Part shown: piece by piece, positions 63,994 through 64,000 of the stretch
How positions within the stretch are numbered: the stretch's first letter is position 1
How the letters are laid out: each line of letters begins with the position of its first letter
Assembly (NCBI GenBank): GCA_937923605.1
Contig: CALDTY010000011.1
Location: 1-64,000 of the forward strand
Source: Candidatus Absconditabacterales bacterium
GTDB taxonomy: Bacteria; Patescibacteriota; Gracilibacteria; Absconditabacterales; Absconditicoccaceae
Length of the DNA stretch: 64,000 bases
Direction of reading: 5' to 3'
Program-made: the position numbers and the translations under genes
Notes under the pieces: model-generated
What the model was told of the DNA's origin: nothing
The model's input: only the letters and a program-made list of their open reading frames with translations
Database searches by the model: none

Positions 63994-64000
63994 ATGTCGT

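Noticed and set aside
46100-64000. Whole right part as contaminating contig
   Set aside because: TGA-free and TGA=Gly genes alternate (46-48.6, 48.6-52.7, 52.7-53.8, 53.9-57.3, 57.4-64 kb), which a single misjoin cannot explain; a misjoin at 57.4 kb alone remains possible.

Overview
AT-rich window from a bacterium that reads UGA as glycine (genetic code 25, as in Gracilibacteria/Absconditabacteria-type CPR). The supplied ORF track is fragmented because it treats TGA as stop. Read with TGA=Gly, positions 1-57.3 kb resolve into long, recognisable genes: glmS, ligA, uvrC, ndk, rpmE, atpD, yidC, murI, murD, a surface-polymer cluster (sulfotransferase, methyltransferase, GT32-Stealth fusion, TagB/F-like, GT2), cysS, hrcA, an SLH protein, ruvB, lgt, serS, PBP1A, holA, a WecA/TagO-like transferase, htrA and dnaE. 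The left end (1-5.3 kb) looks like part of a recoded prophage: terminase-small-like protein, ParB-methylase, NinG-like protein and tyrosine recombinase, all using TGA as Gly. The most striking signal is a set of islands (46.1-48.6, 52.7-53.8 and 57.4-64.0 kb) whose ORFs are intact in the standard code. They contain no in-frame TGA despite many GGN glycines, and one apparently uses TGA as a stop. The largest island carries an MscS-like protein, a DUF389 membrane protein, a methyltransferase-like protein with a frame break, and a tandem array of at least three, probably four, paralogous membrane-anchored proteins that I cannot assign to a known family. These islands look like recent acquisitions from a standard-code donor, interleaved with code-25 genes. 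No rRNA, tRNA or CRISPR array was recognised.
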